Source of the DNA: an uncultured Clostridia bacterium
Lineage (GTDB): Bacteria; Bacillota; Clostridia; UBA1381
Length of the DNA: 52,883 nt
NCBI GenBank assembly: GCA_934462715.1
Contig: CAKSIJ010000017.1
Coordinates: forward strand, 1-52,883
Reading direction: 5' to 3'
A model generated the notes under the pieces. The model ran no database searches. It was not told the DNA's origin and saw only the letters and a list, made by a program, of their open reading frames with translations. Within the stretch, counting starts at the first letter, position 1. Each line of letters begins with the position of its first letter. A program made the translations under genes and the position numbers. Positions 41,065-49,710 of this stretch are shown here, piece by piece.

Positions 41065-41790
41065 TTAATTAATATATTCGGACGGATTTACAAATTCGCC
41101 GTTTAAGAGAATTTCAAAATGAAGATGCGGCTCGCTTGTGAAATCGGCAATTGAGCTGCTGCCGGCTTTTGCGATTATATCGCCTGTTTTCACCTCGTCG
41201 CCGGTGATAACCTCTATAGTGTCCGACAAATTGGAGTATACGCTAACATATCCGTTCGTATGGTCGATTTTTATGCTTTTGCCCTGTGCGGACTCGTAAA
41301 CCTCCGAAACTATACCATCGGAAGCCGCATGAATCGCTGCGTTTTCATCACATAATATATCTATGCCGTTATGAGTACGCCAATCGGACAGGGCTTCGTT
41401 GTATACAAGCTTATCGCCGGTAAATGCCGATGCAGTTTTACCTTTAACCGGCGCTTTAAATACCGGAACTTCAAGCTTAACATTTTTTGATACAGAAACG
41501 CTTTCATCATTGCTTTCTGCTTTAGGAGCCGGCTTTGCGGGCGGCTGCGTCTGCGTTTTTTCGGGCTGCTCGTCTTTTACCTCTATTGTTACCTTCCCGT
41601 TCAATGACGGTGAATTTTCGGGTGTGGAGCTTGCTTTTGAAAGCTCTTCGGTTTTAATTGGGTGTTTGTTGCTTCCGGTATCGTCTTTTTTTGTGCCTGC
41701 ATAGCCTACAACCGCTGCGATAACCGCAAAACAGCATAAGGCTATGTATAAGCCTCCCTTTTCAATCTTACCGTGTCGTTTATTTTTCAT
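41065..41790 (-). CDS. M23 (LytM) family peptidase, SpoIIQ-like
   Basis: A membrane-anchored cell-wall endopeptidase of 241 residues: one N-terminal transmembrane helix (about 13-31), a Pro/Lys/Glu-rich linker (about 35-110), then an M23 domain. The zinc ligands are in THNGIDI and PHLHFE, so the site appears complete. Size and layout resemble the forespore protein SpoIIQ of Clostridia, but the same layout occurs in general LytM proteins, so no symbol is given. GAAAGGATG precedes the ATG. It stands alone; 41791-42028 is AT-rich with no gene. Confidence 0.85.
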   Translation of the reverse strand: MKNKRHGKIEKGGLYIALCCFAVIAAVVGYAGTKKDDTGSNKHPIKTEELSKASSTPENSPSLNGKVTIEVKDEQPEKTQTQPPAKPAPKAESNDESVSVSKNVKLEVPVFKAPVKGKTASAFTGDKLVYNEALSDWRTHNGIDILCDENAAIHAASDGIVSEVYESAQGKSIKIDHTNGYVSVYSNLSDTIEVITGDEVKTGDIIAKAGSSSIADFTSEPHLHFEILLNGEFVNPSEYIN

Positions 41791-42028
41791 TGCGTTTCAT
41801 CCTTTCAATTGATTGTTTTCGACAGCATTATCTGTTGTTTTTGCCGTTGATGATGCTTTAACGGCTCTATCCACTTGTTTTGTGAATTTATATCTATTTT
41901 TGCCCGAAAAGAAAATTTTATTCTGAAAAATATTTTTTTGCCAATTATGACAAAATTGTTTAGTTTTATTATGAGAATTTAACAAATTTAATGTTTGTGT
42001 TACATTAGAAAAAATACAGGTTTTGCTA

Positions 42029-42057
42029 TTGTAATTAATGATAAATTGTGATAAAAT
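42029..42057 (+). promoter_or_regulatory. Promoter of the cysteine-cluster gene
   Basis: TTGTAA (42029-42034), 17 bases, TAAAAT (42052-42057). It predicts a leader of about 95 bases ending in hairpin copy D. Confidence 0.6.
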
Positions 42058-42124
42058 ATAATATATGAGTCATTGTGCTGAACCGAGCCTGCACACCGGG
42101 AAAATTTGATGGCTTTATTACGAA

Positions 42125-42160
42125 TTGCCGTGCTGAGTGCGGCGGAATGGAGATAAAATG
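42125..42160 (+). promoter_or_regulatory. Hairpin-Shine-Dalgarno leader motif, copy D
   Basis: GCCGT and GCGGC pair (last pair G-U) around a 7-base loop, then GGAATGGAGAT and the ATG at 42158. Confidence 0.75.
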
Positions 42161-42673
42161 AATCCGGCATATGTATATCTGCAAATTTATAAATTGTTTG
42201 ACAATCACACGCCCATAAAAGCGGATTGCGGGAGACTTTGCGGCAAGGCGTGCTGCAAGGGCGATGATTCGGGTATGTACCTTTTTCCGGGAGAAAAAAG
42301 CGTTTACAAGCTCCTAAACCCCGAGTGGGCAAGGATTGACGTTTCGGATTTTACTTATAAATTCAACGGAAAAGAAAAAAATGTACCGATATTATTTTGC
42401 AGCGGTGAGTGCGATCGCTATCAAAGACCGCTTGCTTGCAGAATATTTCCGCTGACGCCGTATATAAATAATAACGGAGAACTTGAAATAATAATCGATC
42501 CGAGGGCAAAATCGGTCTGTCCGCTGTCGGGATTACGGGATATTTCGGATTTTGACCCTGCATTTGTCAAGAATGTGAAGCGTGCATTTGCTATTCTTTC
42601 CGAAAATAAGGAAGTATATGCATTTTTGTCTACATATTCAAGAATGATTGATGAATACGCAAGATTTTTTTGA
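42158..42673 (+). CDS. YkgJ-family cysteine-cluster protein
   Basis: A 171-residue soluble protein with the CxxxCCxx cluster ADCGRLCGKACCKGDDSG near residues 23-40, then CSGECDRYQRPLACRIFPLTPY and CPLSG, giving eight or more conserved cysteines expected to bind zinc or an Fe-S cluster. The family is of unknown function. The ATG at 42158 follows hairpin copy D; the in-frame GTG at 42137 lies inside that hairpin. It is followed, after another copy of the hairpin, by the VanW protein gene. Confidence 0.85.
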   Translation: MNPAYVYLQIYKLFDNHTPIKADCGRLCGKACCKGDDSGMYLFPGEKSVYKLLNPEWARIDVSDFTYKFNGKEKNVPILFCSGECDRYQRPLACRIFPLTPYINNNGELEIIIDPRAKSVCPLSGLRDISDFDPAFVKNVKRAFAILSENKEVYAFLSTYSRMIDEYARFF

Positions 42674-42779
42674 TAATGTAAAAACGATATTTTTACAAAT
42701 ACTTTTACTATGTTGTAACCGGGTATAACCTGTCGGTACATATGAATGTGACCGGCGGCTGCTTTCAGATTTGTATTAA

Positions 42780-42815
42780 GCCGTGTAACGAGCGGCGGAA
42801 TGGAGAATATATATG
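42780..42815 (+). promoter_or_regulatory. Hairpin-Shine-Dalgarno leader motif, copy E
   Basis: GCCGT and GCGGC pair (one G-U) around a short loop, then GGAATGGAGAA and the VanW ATG at 42813. Confidence 0.7.
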
Positions 42816-44630
42816 AGCAATGATGTAAATAACAATAACTATGACGGAGGTGACGCATACAGCTATCATCCGAGAAATCGCAGAACAACACCGGCAAAGT
42901 CTAAACAGAAAGCTGCGGCTGATAAAAAGGGAATAAGCAAAAAAGCCGTTATAATCCCGGCAGCCGTGATTGCAGTGCTTTTGGGCGGAGTTACGGCTCT
43001 GTCGATGTCAATGCCTAAAAATAAGGCTGCCGCAAACGTATATGTAAACGATATTAATGTCGGCGGTATGAACGAAGCCGAGGTTGCCGCAGCGGTAAAG
43101 GATATGATTACCGAGGATAATGAGTTCACCGTTACCTGTTCGGGCAATACCGCAACACTGTCTGCAAAGGATATTGAACTCAGAGTAGACGGTGAAGAAA
43201 CAGCAAAACAGGCAATCAACGTCGGAAAGTCGAAAAATATATTTAAAAACGCATATTATGCCATTAAGCTGAGAACCGGCAAGCAGGTAATAAATTTTGT
43301 GCCTGAATATAATCAAGAGCTTCTGGATAAAGCACTGTTTGATTTCGGTACAACATTTAACGGTGCATCGACAGGACCGTCATATGATTATTCCGACACA
43401 AGCGTTACAATATCGCCGGGAACCCCGGGACAGAATCCCGATACCTCCGAGGCAAGAAAACAGTTTTTGGAGGCGGTGTCACAGGGGAAAACGAGCGATA
43501 TTGCGGTTAATTTAACCTATGCGGAACCGCAGGTTTTGAAAACCGATGAAATATACGATGAAATATGTAAGTCGCCGCAGGACGCTTATTATGAAAAGAA
43601 CGACAAGGGCGGAATTTCGATAAAGGAAGAGGTTGTCGGAATAGAGCTGGACAAAAACGATTTAAAAACTGCTGTTGATAAGGTAAATGCCGGGGAAAAG
43701 GCAACCGTTCCGGCGACTGTAATCCACCCGGAAAAGACAAAGGCTAAGCTTGAAACAAACCTTTTCAGCGCAACGCTCGGTTCGTATAACAGCGACTTTT
43801 CAAGCTCATCCGCAAACAGAGCCGACAATGTGAAAAAAGCCGCTGCTTCGATTAACGGAAAAATTCTTATGCCGGGAGATACGTTCTCTTACAACAGCAC
43901 AATAGGAAATCCGTCATTGGCAAACGGCTATAAGGTTGCTCCGGTTTTTGAAAACGGAAAATCCTCGCAGGGAGTTGGCGGCGGAGTATGCCAGGTCAGC
44001 AGTACGCTTTACTGTGCGGTGCTGTATGCCGATCTCGCCGTTACGGAAAGACACAATCACTCGCTTACAGTCGGATATGTTCCAAACGGACAGGACGCAA
44101 CCGTTTCTTACGGCTCTCTCGATTTCAAGTTTAAAAACAACACCGATTATCCGATAAAGATAAGCTCTGTGGTAAAAGGAAGAAAGCTTACAATTTCAAT
44201 TATCGGTGCAAAATATACTCCGTCAAGAAAGATAGAGATTACGAATAAAACCGTATCAACGATAGCGCCTACTTCTAAGGAAACGGTTGATCCGTCATTG
44301 CCGGCAGGCACAAGAAAGGTGACATCAAAGGGCAAAAACGGATATGTTGTTGACACTTACAAAACCGTCTATGAGGATGGAGTTAAGAAAAGCTCGAATA
44401 AAATCACAAGAAGCACCTATAAGATGACTCCCGAAGAGGTTTCGGTAGGCTCGGGAACATCGGCGGAGACTTCAGCACCGGCAGCTTTGCCGTCCGGCGG
44501 AAATATCGGCGGTTTATTGCCTGAGGAGGGGAACAGCGTAATGCCGTCGCAGACGCAACAACCCGAAAACACACCCAATGCGCAGGAAAATTCCGAGAGT
44601 GCACCCGCTTCGGAAACAAATCCGCAGTAA
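42813..44630 (+). CDS. VanW family cell-wall protein
   Basis: A 605-residue secreted, membrane-anchored protein: cytoplasmic Lys-rich start, transmembrane helix (about 46-66), two putative peptidoglycan-binding-4 units (about 70-310), then a VanW domain (about 320-455) with TFSYNSTIGNPS and QGVGGGVCQVSSTLYCAVL, a G5-like segment, and a Ser/Thr/Pro/Gln-rich tail. VanW proteins are linked to cell-wall attachment and accessory vancomycin clusters, but there are no other van genes here, so this is a housekeeping wall protein rather than a resistance marker. A terminator follows. Confidence 0.88.
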   Translation: MSNDVNNNNYDGGDAYSYHPRNRRTTPAKSKQKAAADKKGISKKAVIIPAAVIAVLLGGVTALSMSMPKNKAAANVYVNDINVGGMNEAEVAAAVKDMITEDNEFTVTCSGNTATLSAKDIELRVDGEETAKQAINVGKSKNIFKNAYYAIKLRTGKQVINFVPEYNQELLDKALFDFGTTFNGASTGPSYDYSDTSVTISPGTPGQNPDTSEARKQFLEAVSQGKTSDIAVNLTYAEPQVLKTDEIYDEICKSPQDAYYEKNDKGGISIKEEVVGIELDKNDLKTAVDKVNAGEKATVPATVIHPEKTKAKLETNLFSATLGSYNSDFSSSSANRADNVKKAAASINGKILMPGDTFSYNSTIGNPSLANGYKVAPVFENGKSSQGVGGGVCQVSSTLYCAVLYADLAVTERHNHSLTVGYVPNGQDATVSYGSLDFKFKNNTDYPIKISSVVKGRKLTISIIGAKYTPSRKIEITNKTVSTIAPTSKETVDPSLPAGTRKVTSKGKNGYVVDTYKTVYEDGVKKSSNKITRSTYKMTPEEVSVGSGTSAETSAPAALPSGGNIGGLLPEEGNSVMPSQTQQPENTPNAQENSESAPASETNPQ

Positions 44631-44687
44631 ACTGTGAAACATAACGGAAATCAGAGCATTAACTGTTAATTCTGTGTATTTTAAAAG

Positions 44688-44722
44688 CACAGCTGTTGAT
44701 AAAACGGCTGTGTTTTGCTTTT
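44688..44722 (+). terminator. Terminator after the VanW gene
   Basis: CACAGC and GCTGTG pair around a 13-base loop, followed by TTTTGCTTTT. Confidence 0.75.
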
Positions 44723-44907
44723 GCAATGAAATATCGGAGCTTTAGCGGAAGCATTGAAACAAATTGCATTATTTTGTACGGTATAATTGAGCAATATGCC
44801 TATATTTTTGGCTTTTTTGTGTATTGTATAATGTGACGAAGTATGTTACAATATAGAAGAAGATAAAAAACAAAACAAAAATCAGTCTTCGGAAAGGATA
44901 GTTAGAA

Positions 44908-45936
44908 ATGCATATGTTATTTGAACGAAAGCTGCCGAGCGCCGATGAGATCAAGGAACAGTTTCCATTATCAAAAGCATTGACAGAAAAGAAAAAAATC
45001 AGAGATAAGGAGATCGGTGATGTCTTTCGCGGCATTTCTGACAAATTCCTTCTGATTATAGGACCGTGTTCGGCAGACAGAACAGACGCGGTTATAGATT
45101 ATATGTCAAGACTTGCGGAGGTTCAGGAAAAGGTTAAGGACAAGATACTGATAATTCCGAGAGTATACACAAACAAACCGAGAACAACCGGTGACGGCTA
45201 CAAGGGCATGGTTCATCAGCCGAATCCGAATGAAAAGCCCGATATGGTAAAGGGACTTATGGCAATACGCGACCTGCACACAAAGGTAATTGAGGAAACA
45301 GGCTTTTTCTGTGCAGACGAAATGCTTTACCCGGAAAATTATCAGTATCTTTCCGATATTCTTTCGTATGTTGCTGTAGGGGCGCGTTCTGTTGAGAATC
45401 AGCAGCACCGTCTGACGGCAAGCGGAATGGACGTTCCGGTCGGCATGAAGAATCCGACAAGCGGTGACTACTCGGTTATGATGAACTCGATTATCGCCGC
45501 AAGACACGCACATACTTTTATATACAGCGGCTGGGAGGTTCACACAAAAGGAAATCCTCTTTCACACGCAATTTTAAGAGGTTCTGTAAATAAGCACGGT
45601 CAGTCGCTGCCTAATTACCACTATGAGGATCTCATAAGACTGCATAACGGCTTTGCTGAAAAGAACCTTGAAAATCAGGCGGTAATAGTTGACGCAAACC
45701 ACGCAAATTCAAATAAGCAATATCTTCAGCAGATAAGAATCTGCAAGGAGGTGCTTCACAGTATGCGCCTTTCAGAGGATATAGGAAAATTTGTTAAGGG
45801 ATTCATGATAGAAAGCTACCTTGAGGACGGCTCGCAAAAGATTGAGGACGGAATATACGGTAAATCAATTACAGATCCGTGTCTTGGCTGGGAAAAGACC
45901 GAAAGATTGATTTTCGATATTGCAGATTTGCTTTAA
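44908..45936 (+). CDS. DAHP synthase (3-deoxy-7-phosphoheptulonate synthase), AroG type
   Basis: Joins phosphoenolpyruvate and erythrose 4-phosphate in the first shikimate step. It is a type I-alpha enzyme of 342 residues: IIGPCSADRTDAV with the metal cysteine, PRVYTNKPRTTGDGYKG, GARSVENQQHRL, KNPTSGDY, and VDANHANSNK are all in the expected order. AAAGGA precedes the ATG. It is monocistronic, and I see no T-box or tryptophan leader in the 277 bases upstream. Which amino acid inhibits it cannot be judged from sequence. Confidence 0.95.
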   Translation: MHMLFERKLPSADEIKEQFPLSKALTEKKKIRDKEIGDVFRGISDKFLLIIGPCSADRTDAVIDYMSRLAEVQEKVKDKILIIPRVYTNKPRTTGDGYKGMVHQPNPNEKPDMVKGLMAIRDLHTKVIEETGFFCADEMLYPENYQYLSDILSYVAVGARSVENQQHRLTASGMDVPVGMKNPTSGDYSVMMNSIIAARHAHTFIYSGWEVHTKGNPLSHAILRGSVNKHGQSLPNYHYEDLIRLHNGFAEKNLENQAVIVDANHANSNKQYLQQIRICKEVLHSMRLSEDIGKFVKGFMIESYLEDGSQKIEDGIYGKSITDPCLGWEKTERLIFDIADLL

Positions 45937-45950
45937 TAGATTAAATGCTA

Positions 45951-45981
45951 CGGCGGCGGATTTTTCGCCGCCGGTTTTTCT
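45951..45981 (+). terminator. Terminator after the DAHP synthase gene
   Basis: CGGCGGCG and CGCCGCCG form an 8-bp GC stem around a short loop, followed by GTTTTTC. Confidence 0.9.
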
Positions 45982-46023
45982 TTTGCAAAATACATAAATA
46001 TTTATAAAAATGGCGGTGTACAT

Positions 46024-46749
46024 ATGAGAGGAATCGGAACCATAGTAAATTTTGCAAGTGTAATTGTCGGCAGCCTTATCGGTATGTTCTGCAAAAACGG
46101 AATAAGCGAAAGAGTAAGAAGCATAATTATGCAGGCAAGTGGAATATCTGTTATATTTATAGGTGCGGCAGGGGCGATGAGCGGTATGCTTAAAATATCG
46201 GACGGAGCAATTACGTCGCAAAATGCTATGCTTATAACGCTTTCACTGGTTTTGGGTGGAATTGCAGGAGAACTTATTAATATTGAGAAAAGACTCGACA
46301 GTATGGCGGAAAAGCTGAAAAGCAGAGTAAAGGATAGAGGGGACAGTAAATTTTGCGAGGGCTTTGTTACGGCAACGCTTGTTATCTGCGTGGGTGCGAT
46401 GGCAATTGTCGGCCCTTTAAAGGACGGTATATCGGGGGACGCGTCAATGCTTTTCGTAAAATCCGTGCTTGATTTTGTTATTATCGTTGTTCTTGCGGCA
46501 ATATACGGAACAGGAGTGCTGTTTTCGGCTTTTCCGCTGTTGATTTACCAGGGCTTGATTACGATTTTTGCCGTAATGATTGAGCCGTTTATGAGTGATA
46601 TACTTATTTCGAATCTCTCATGTGTAGGCTCGCTTCTGGTTTTCGGGGTCGGAATCAATCTGACCTTCGGAAACAAAATAAGAGTAGGAAATATGTTGCC
46701 GGCTTTTATTGTTCCGGTTGTATACGAAGCTGTGACGAAGCTGCTGTAG
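46024..46749 (+). CDS. DUF554 family membrane protein
   Basis: A 241-residue integral membrane protein with about seven hydrophobic segments. The start GIGTIVNFASVIVGSLIGMF and FATLVICVGAMAIVGPLKDG-type core (here VTATLVICVGAMAIVGPL) are the DUF554 signatures. Members are thought to be transporters, but no substrate is established. The ATG follows TGGCGGTG. DUF6472 follows 34 bases later. Confidence 0.88.
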   Translation: MRGIGTIVNFASVIVGSLIGMFCKNGISERVRSIIMQASGISVIFIGAAGAMSGMLKISDGAITSQNAMLITLSLVLGGIAGELINIEKRLDSMAEKLKSRVKDRGDSKFCEGFVTATLVICVGAMAIVGPLKDGISGDASMLFVKSVLDFVIIVVLAAIYGTGVLFSAFPLLIYQGLITIFAVMIEPFMSDILISNLSCVGSLLVFGVGINLTFGNKIRVGNMLPAFIVPVVYEAVTKLL

Positions 46750-46783
46750 GCTTGCCGCAATTTAAAAAGAACGGAGATTTTTT

Positions 46784-46969
46784 ATGAAGAAACAACTTAC
46801 CTCATGCGATTCCTGCATGAATTACGAATATGACGAAGAATACGAGTGCTATACCTGTATTGTCAATCTGGACGAGGACGAAATGTATCGGTTTATCCGG
46901 AATACCGTCAAAAGCTGTCCGTATTACAAAAACGGTGACGAATACACAATAGTCCGCAAGCAAATATGA
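46784..46969 (+). CDS. Small cysteine-rich protein, DUF6472 type
   Basis: A 61-residue acidic protein with six cysteines: CDSC at the start, ECYTC in the middle, and SCPYY near the end. The pattern CDSCMNYEYDEEYECYTCIV ... DEDEMYRF ... CPYYKNGDEY is one I recognise from a small protein family common in Clostridia, here named DUF6472 from memory. The paired cysteines suggest zinc binding. ACGGAGAT precedes the ATG. It is apparently in an operon with the DUF554 gene; the next gene has its own promoter. Confidence 0.75.
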   Translation: MKKQLTSCDSCMNYEYDEEYECYTCIVNLDEDEMYRFIRNTVKSCPYYKNGDEYTIVRKQI

Positions 46970-47006
46970 ATAAAAAATAAATTTTACAATATTTAGACAA
47001 AAACAC

Positions 47007-47035
47007 TTGATATTGCGTTTTAAAAGCGGTATACT
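47007..47035 (+). promoter_or_regulatory. Promoter of the DUF5685 gene
   Basis: TTGATA (47007-47012), 17 bases, TATACT (47030-47035). Transcription near 47042 would leave only about 40 bases of leader, nearly all of it hairpin copy G. Confidence 0.65.
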
Positions 47036-47053
47036 ATCATATATGATATTTTT

Positions 47054-47084
47054 TGCCCATAACGGCAGAATGGAGATAATAATG
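47054..47084 (+). promoter_or_regulatory. Hairpin-Shine-Dalgarno leader motif, copy G
   Basis: TGCC and GGCA pair around a 6-base loop, then GAATGGAGAT and the ATG at 47082. It is the shortest stem of the set; the outer T-A pair replaces a G-C seen elsewhere. Confidence 0.6.
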
Positions 47085-47918
47085 TTTGGATATGTCAATA
47101 TATCTCAGGGAAGTATTTCCGAGGCTGACAAGAAGCTGTATTCGGCTTATTACTGCGGATTGTGCAAGAAAATCGGTGAAAAATCGCAGCTTTTCAGATT
47201 TACGCTGAGCAATGACCTGACATTTCTTGCGGTTCTGCTTTCTGCGGTTTTAAAAGATGAACCGACAATTACAGATAATTTGCATTGTATGGCACATCCG
47301 GTAAAAAAACATTACGAGGTGCAAAAAAGCAAGGCTCTCAGCTATGCGGCAGATATGAATATTTTGTTGGTGTACTTAAAGATATGCGATGACGAAGCCG
47401 ATGACGGAAAGCTGTCGGACAAGCTGAAAAAGCTGATTTTTTTACATAAGGCTAAGTCTGTTGAGAAAAAGTATTTTTGCGAATCGGAAAAAATAAAATC
47501 CGAGCTTGCAAGACTTTTGGCACTAGAAAAAGCAAAATCACCATCGATTGACGAAACTGCGGATTGCTTTGCAAAGCTGCTTGAAGCAATATTTGCGCCG
47601 ATAGAACTGGGATTTGATGATGAAACACTTTCGGTGCTTAAATGGATCGGCTACAATGTCGGCAGGTGGATTTACATAATTGACGCTTATGCCGATTACG
47701 AAAAGGATAAAAAAAGCGGCAGCTATAATCCTTTTATATACGGAAGGCTTGATAAAGCTGAGGTGTCCGAGGGGTTATATCATACTCTTGCGGCAGTTGC
47801 CAACGCATATGAGCTTTTAACGGTTTACCGCAGTGATTCGCTTATAAGAAATATTATATTTTCCGGATTACCGGAAAGACAGGAAAGCGTATTAAACGGA
47901 AATAATAATAAAAAGTAA
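47082..47918 (+). CDS. DUF5685 family protein
   Basis: A 278-residue, mainly helical soluble protein of unknown function. The start MFGYVNISQGSISEADK, then YYCGLCKKIGEKSQLFRFTLSNDLTF read in parts, and GRWIYIIDAYADYEKDKKSGSYNPF are the family's conserved blocks. The conserved YNVGRWIYIIDA...D pattern recalls the helical terpenoid-synthase fold, but no DDxxD metal site is obvious, so this is only a hint. The ATG at 47082 follows hairpin copy G. The J-domain protein gene follows 62 bases later, a pairing I associate with this family in Clostridia. Confidence 0.8.
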   Translation: MFGYVNISQGSISEADKKLYSAYYCGLCKKIGEKSQLFRFTLSNDLTFLAVLLSAVLKDEPTITDNLHCMAHPVKKHYEVQKSKALSYAADMNILLVYLKICDDEADDGKLSDKLKKLIFLHKAKSVEKKYFCESEKIKSELARLLALEKAKSPSIDETADCFAKLLEAIFAPIELGFDDETLSVLKWIGYNVGRWIYIIDAYADYEKDKKSGSYNPFIYGRLDKAEVSEGLYHTLAAVANAYELLTVYRSDSLIRNIIFSGLPERQESVLNGNNNKK

Positions 47919-47980
47919 TTCTGATTTTATAACCGGACAGAATGTCCATATTGATTGACACGGAAAGGAGCGGGTGAGAG

Positions 47981-48619
47981 ATGGATCCTTATGAAGTACT
48001 GGGAGTCAGCCGTGACGCTGACGATGAAACTATAAAAAAGGCATACAGATCCTTGGTTAAAAAGTATCACCCGGACAGATATGTCAATACGCCGATGGCG
48101 GACGTTGCAAGCGAAAAAATGAAGCAAATCAATGAAGCTTATGATATGATAACAAATAAAAAAAATACATCGTCGCAGGGAGGATACGGTTCGTACGGCT
48201 CATACGGAGGGTATAATCCGTTCGGCGGTTACGGTTCGTACGGCGGCTGCGGCACAAACGATAATTACGATTATTCAAAGGTCAGCTTTGATACCGTAAG
48301 ACGGCTGATTACGTCAAGAAGATTTACCGAAGCGGAAGCAATGCTCAGACAGCTTCCTTTTGATGCTGAATGGTATTATCTTATGGGGGTAATTTATATA
48401 AATAAAGGCTGGTACAGTCAGGGCAGGGAATATATCAATAAGGCTGTAAGCATGGATCCGAATAATCAGGAATACCGTTCGGCACAAAACAGCTTTAACA
48501 ACAGCGGAAATGATTATAAACGTGTGGTTTTCACAAACGGTGCACCTGTATGCAGTATATGCTCGTCGATGTGCTTGTCGTGGCTGTGCTGCAATAACGG
48601 CTGCTTCTGCTGCTGTTAA
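47981..48619 (+). CDS. J-domain protein with cysteine-rich tail
   Basis: A 212-residue co-chaperone-like protein. The J domain occupies residues 1-63 with the HPD motif in KKYHPDRYVN, so it can stimulate an Hsp70. A Gly/Tyr-rich linker (about 67-93) follows, then two TPR-like helices (about 100-175), and a tail in which nine of the last 22 residues are cysteine (CSIC, CCNNGC, CCC). This is not DnaJ itself: the zinc domain and substrate-binding domains are missing. AAAGGAG precedes the ATG. Confidence 0.88.
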   Translation: MDPYEVLGVSRDADDETIKKAYRSLVKKYHPDRYVNTPMADVASEKMKQINEAYDMITNKKNTSSQGGYGSYGSYGGYNPFGGYGSYGGCGTNDNYDYSKVSFDTVRRLITSRRFTEAEAMLRQLPFDAEWYYLMGVIYINKGWYSQGREYINKAVSMDPNNQEYRSAQNSFNNSGNDYKRVVFTNGAPVCSICSSMCLSWLCCNNGCFCCC

Positions 48620-48682
48620 CACGTTAATGATAAGCTTGTATGTTACTTGCTTTAACCAATCGAATATATTTGTTGATTTTAA

Positions 48683-48720
48683 TTTATGCCGTAAAATTCG
48701 GCGGAATGGAGTTTGGAATG
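48683..48720 (+). promoter_or_regulatory. Hairpin-Shine-Dalgarno leader motif, copy F
   Basis: TTTAT, then GCCG-TAAAATT-CGGC, then GGAATGGAG and the DUF1385 ATG at 48718. Confidence 0.75.
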
Positions 48721-49710
48721 AGTGATAAAAAGGAACAGCATATCACCTCGATAGGCGGGCAGGCAATAATCGAGGGTGTTATGATGAGAGGGCCGTACAA
48801 GACTGCGTATGCAGTCAGAAAGCCGGACGGCGAAATTGAGGTTGAGGAGCATAACAATGGTGTTAAAAGCAGACCGAAGCTTTTAAGATTGCCGATAATA
48901 AGGGGCTGCGTTAATTTTATTGACAGCCTTGTGATAGGAATGAAAGCCTTGATGTTTTCGGCAGATTTCATGGATATGGAGGACAAGGAGGAAACACAGA
49001 GCAAGTTTGATAAATGGCTTGAGGATAAATTCGGGGATAAAATCAAAGACATCGTTATATATGTTTCGATAGCACTGTCGCTTGTTTTGAGTATCGGTCT
49101 TTTTATTTTGCTTCCGTCAGCGATTACGGGAGGTCTTGAATGGCTGTTTTCTCATTTTGATTCACTGAAAGCAATGGCTGCGACAAAAACCTTTACAGGC
49201 GTATCGGAGGGTATAATAAGAATGGCGATCTTTCTTACATACCTTGCGCTTGTTGCTAAGATGAAGGACATTCAAAGAGTGTTTGAATATCACGGCGCAG
49301 AGCATAAAACCATAGCCTGCTACGAAGCCGGGGAAGAGCTTACGGTTGACAATGTGAAGAAATACACAAGATTTCACCCGAGATGCGGAACGAGTTTTCT
49401 GCTTTTTGTTATGGTAATAAGTATTTTGGTATTTATGCTGCTTCCGAGATTTGACCAATATGTCAGAATAGTGCAGATCGCTTTGAGAATGTTAACAAGA
49501 CTTGCGCTTATGCCTGTTGTTGCGGGACTTTCGTATGAGGTTATAAAGCTTGCAGGAAGAAGTAAAAACAAATGCGTCAAATGGCTCACAAAGCCGGGGC
49601 TGTGGCTTCAGAAGCTTACAACGAGAGAGCCGGACGGATCACAGATAGAGGTTGCAATTGCGTCGATGAAAGCGGTTATACCCGAGAACCGCGAGGAGGA
49701 TAAATGGTAA
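48718..49710 (+). CDS. DUF1385 membrane protein (YqhQ-like)
   Basis: A 330-residue membrane protein. The start ITSIGGQAIIEGVMMRGP is the family signature; four or so transmembrane segments follow (about 115-140, 165-190, 225-245 and 265-285), and the central block EYHGAEHKTIACYEAGEELT and TRFHPRCGTSFLLFV carries conserved His and Cys residues that could bind metal. The ATG at 48718 follows hairpin copy F; an in-frame start at 48640 would read through the hairpin. Its end overlaps prmC, an arrangement common in Clostridia. Function unknown. Confidence 0.88.
   Translation: MSDKKEQHITSIGGQAIIEGVMMRGPYKTAYAVRKPDGEIEVEEHNNGVKSRPKLLRLPIIRGCVNFIDSLVIGMKALMFSADFMDMEDKEETQSKFDKWLEDKFGDKIKDIVIYVSIALSLVLSIGLFILLPSAITGGLEWLFSHFDSLKAMAATKTFTGVSEGIIRMAIFLTYLALVAKMKDIQRVFEYHGAEHKTIACYEAGEELTVDNVKKYTRFHPRCGTSFLLFVMVISILVFMLLPRFDQYVRIVQIALRMLTRLALMPVVAGLSYEVIKLAGRSKNKCVKWLTKPGLWLQKLTTREPDGSQIEVAIASMKAVIPENREEDKW

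Noticed and set aside
41797..41985. 62-codon minus-strand ORF upstream of the M23 peptidase gene
   Set aside because: Basic, low-complexity composition, no ribosome binding site and no family resemblance; probably leader or spacer DNA.
42813..44630. Vancomycin-resistance determinant suggested by the VanW domain
   Set aside because: No vanH, ligase, vanX or two-component genes are nearby; VanW-domain proteins are common ordinary wall proteins in Clostridia.
44631..44907. T-box or tryptophan/phenylalanine leader before DAHP synthase
   Set aside because: No T-box sequence, no leader peptide with runs of aromatic codons and no antiterminator/terminator pair other than the VanW terminator.
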